Positions 63,868 to 64,000 of a stretch of DNA of 64,000 nt are shown here, one piece after another (positions within the stretch are counted from its first letter, which is position 1; every line of letters starts with the position of its first letter). Origin of the DNA: an uncultured Verrucomicrobiota bacterium (GTDB lineage Bacteria > Verrucomicrobiota > Kiritimatiellia > CAIVKH01). The position numbers and the translations under genes are program-made. The stretch is from positions 248,001 through 312,000 of the forward strand of contig CALMUP010000009.1 of the NCBI GenBank assembly GCA_937872895.1, in the 5' to 3' direction. Under the pieces are notes generated by a model, which did not search any database, was not told where the DNA came from, and saw only the letters and a program-made list of their open reading frames with translations.

Positions 63868-64000
63868 AGCTGCACCGGGAACGCCTGCGCGAAGGCATCT
63901 GGTTTTTCCTGATGGCCGGTCCGGCCCTGCTCGGATTCCTGTTCCTCGTGCTCGGCCCCATGCTTTATTCGTTCTACCTGAGCTTCACGTCGTACAATGT
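63864..64000 (+). CDS. Sugar ABC transporter permease (3' end beyond window)
   Basis: The first 45 residues are visible: KLHRERLREGIWFFLMAGPA, then a hydrophobic helix, LLGFLFLVLGPMLYSFYLSF, and TSYN. This matches the MalF/UgpA/LacF N-terminus, where the first helix ends in a Pro and a YSFYLSFT-like segment. The start ATG overlaps the stop of the binding-protein gene by 4 bases. Incomplete at the window edge. Confidence 0.88.
   Translation, partial: MKLHRERLREGIWFFLMAGPALLGFLFLVLGPMLYSFYLSFTSYN

Overview
**Organism.** The window is GC-rich, gene-dense bacterial DNA. The gene content points to the PVC superphylum, most likely a Kiritimatiellota or Verrucomicrobiota/Lentisphaerota relative. 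Supporting signs are a type III glutamine synthetase, an RCC1-repeat secreted protein with a 'DSNQNGIPDWWE'-type linker, an autotransporter-associated beta-strand repeat protein with an IPTL/PEP-CTERM-like tail, a GxGYxYP-family protein, DUF481 and DUF4340 proteins and a Gld-type ABC system. This is inference from gene content; there is no rRNA or other marker here. I saw no tRNA, rRNA, CRISPR array, prophage or intact insertion sequence.

**Layout.** 1-2.05 kb: end of leuB and asd. 2.1-4.3 kb (minus): operon of a coiled-coil membrane protein, two very small envelope proteins and an SDR epimerase. 4.5-9.5 kb: globin, Sua5 (overlapped antisense by a DEDD exonuclease), a chromate transporter and an RCC1-repeat protein. 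9.9-18.2 kb: aspS, a YefM/YoeB pair, a wHTH regulator, a papain-like protease with an extreme acidic tail, a beta-barrel protein, RDD, TfoX_C and VOC proteins, and a VapBC pair. 18.2-24.05 kb (minus): putative six-gene operon of protein kinase, L,D-transpeptidase, accA, DUF350-like membrane protein, glutathionylspermidine-synthase-like ATP-grasp and an unrecognised protein. 24.1-25.7 kb: nested repeats, a polysaccharide deacetylase and large inverted repeats. 25.7-29.7 kb: glnN and a GH13 amylase. 29.9-43.8 kb (minus): a tightly packed 12-gene run from HtrA through a Gld-type ABC system, DUF4340, AsmA-like, PrmA, a membrane protein, GT9 and a lipoprotein to MoaA and MoeA. 44-51.3 kb: PGPGW and DUF481 membrane proteins, then a divergent uronate locus. 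51.4-59.3 kb: ABC exporter, GxGYxYP protein and the beta-strand repeat protein. 59.5-64 kb: start of a sugar ABC/ROK/GH130 operon that runs off the window.

**How genes work together.** The most interesting locus is at 45.5-51.3 kb. Uronate isomerase (UxaC), a fructuronate-reductase-type SDR, gluconokinase and a LacI regulator form one operon, divergent from a LarA-family gene (nickel-pincer racemase/epimerase) and an SGNH hydrolase, with a LacI-type palindrome between the two arms. No mannonate dehydratase or KDG kinase is present in the locus. LarA-family enzymes epimerise the C2 of alpha-hydroxy acids, and D-mannonate and D-gluconate are C2 epimers. I therefore propose a dehydratase-independent route: glucuronate to fructuronate to mannonate to gluconate to 6-phosphogluconate.

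The second notable system is the DUF350-like/ATP-grasp/unknown cassette at 18.2-21.1 kb, which suggests a membrane-linked amide-ligation activity. Many genes overlap by 4 bases (ATGA/GTGA), so most same-strand runs are probably true operons.
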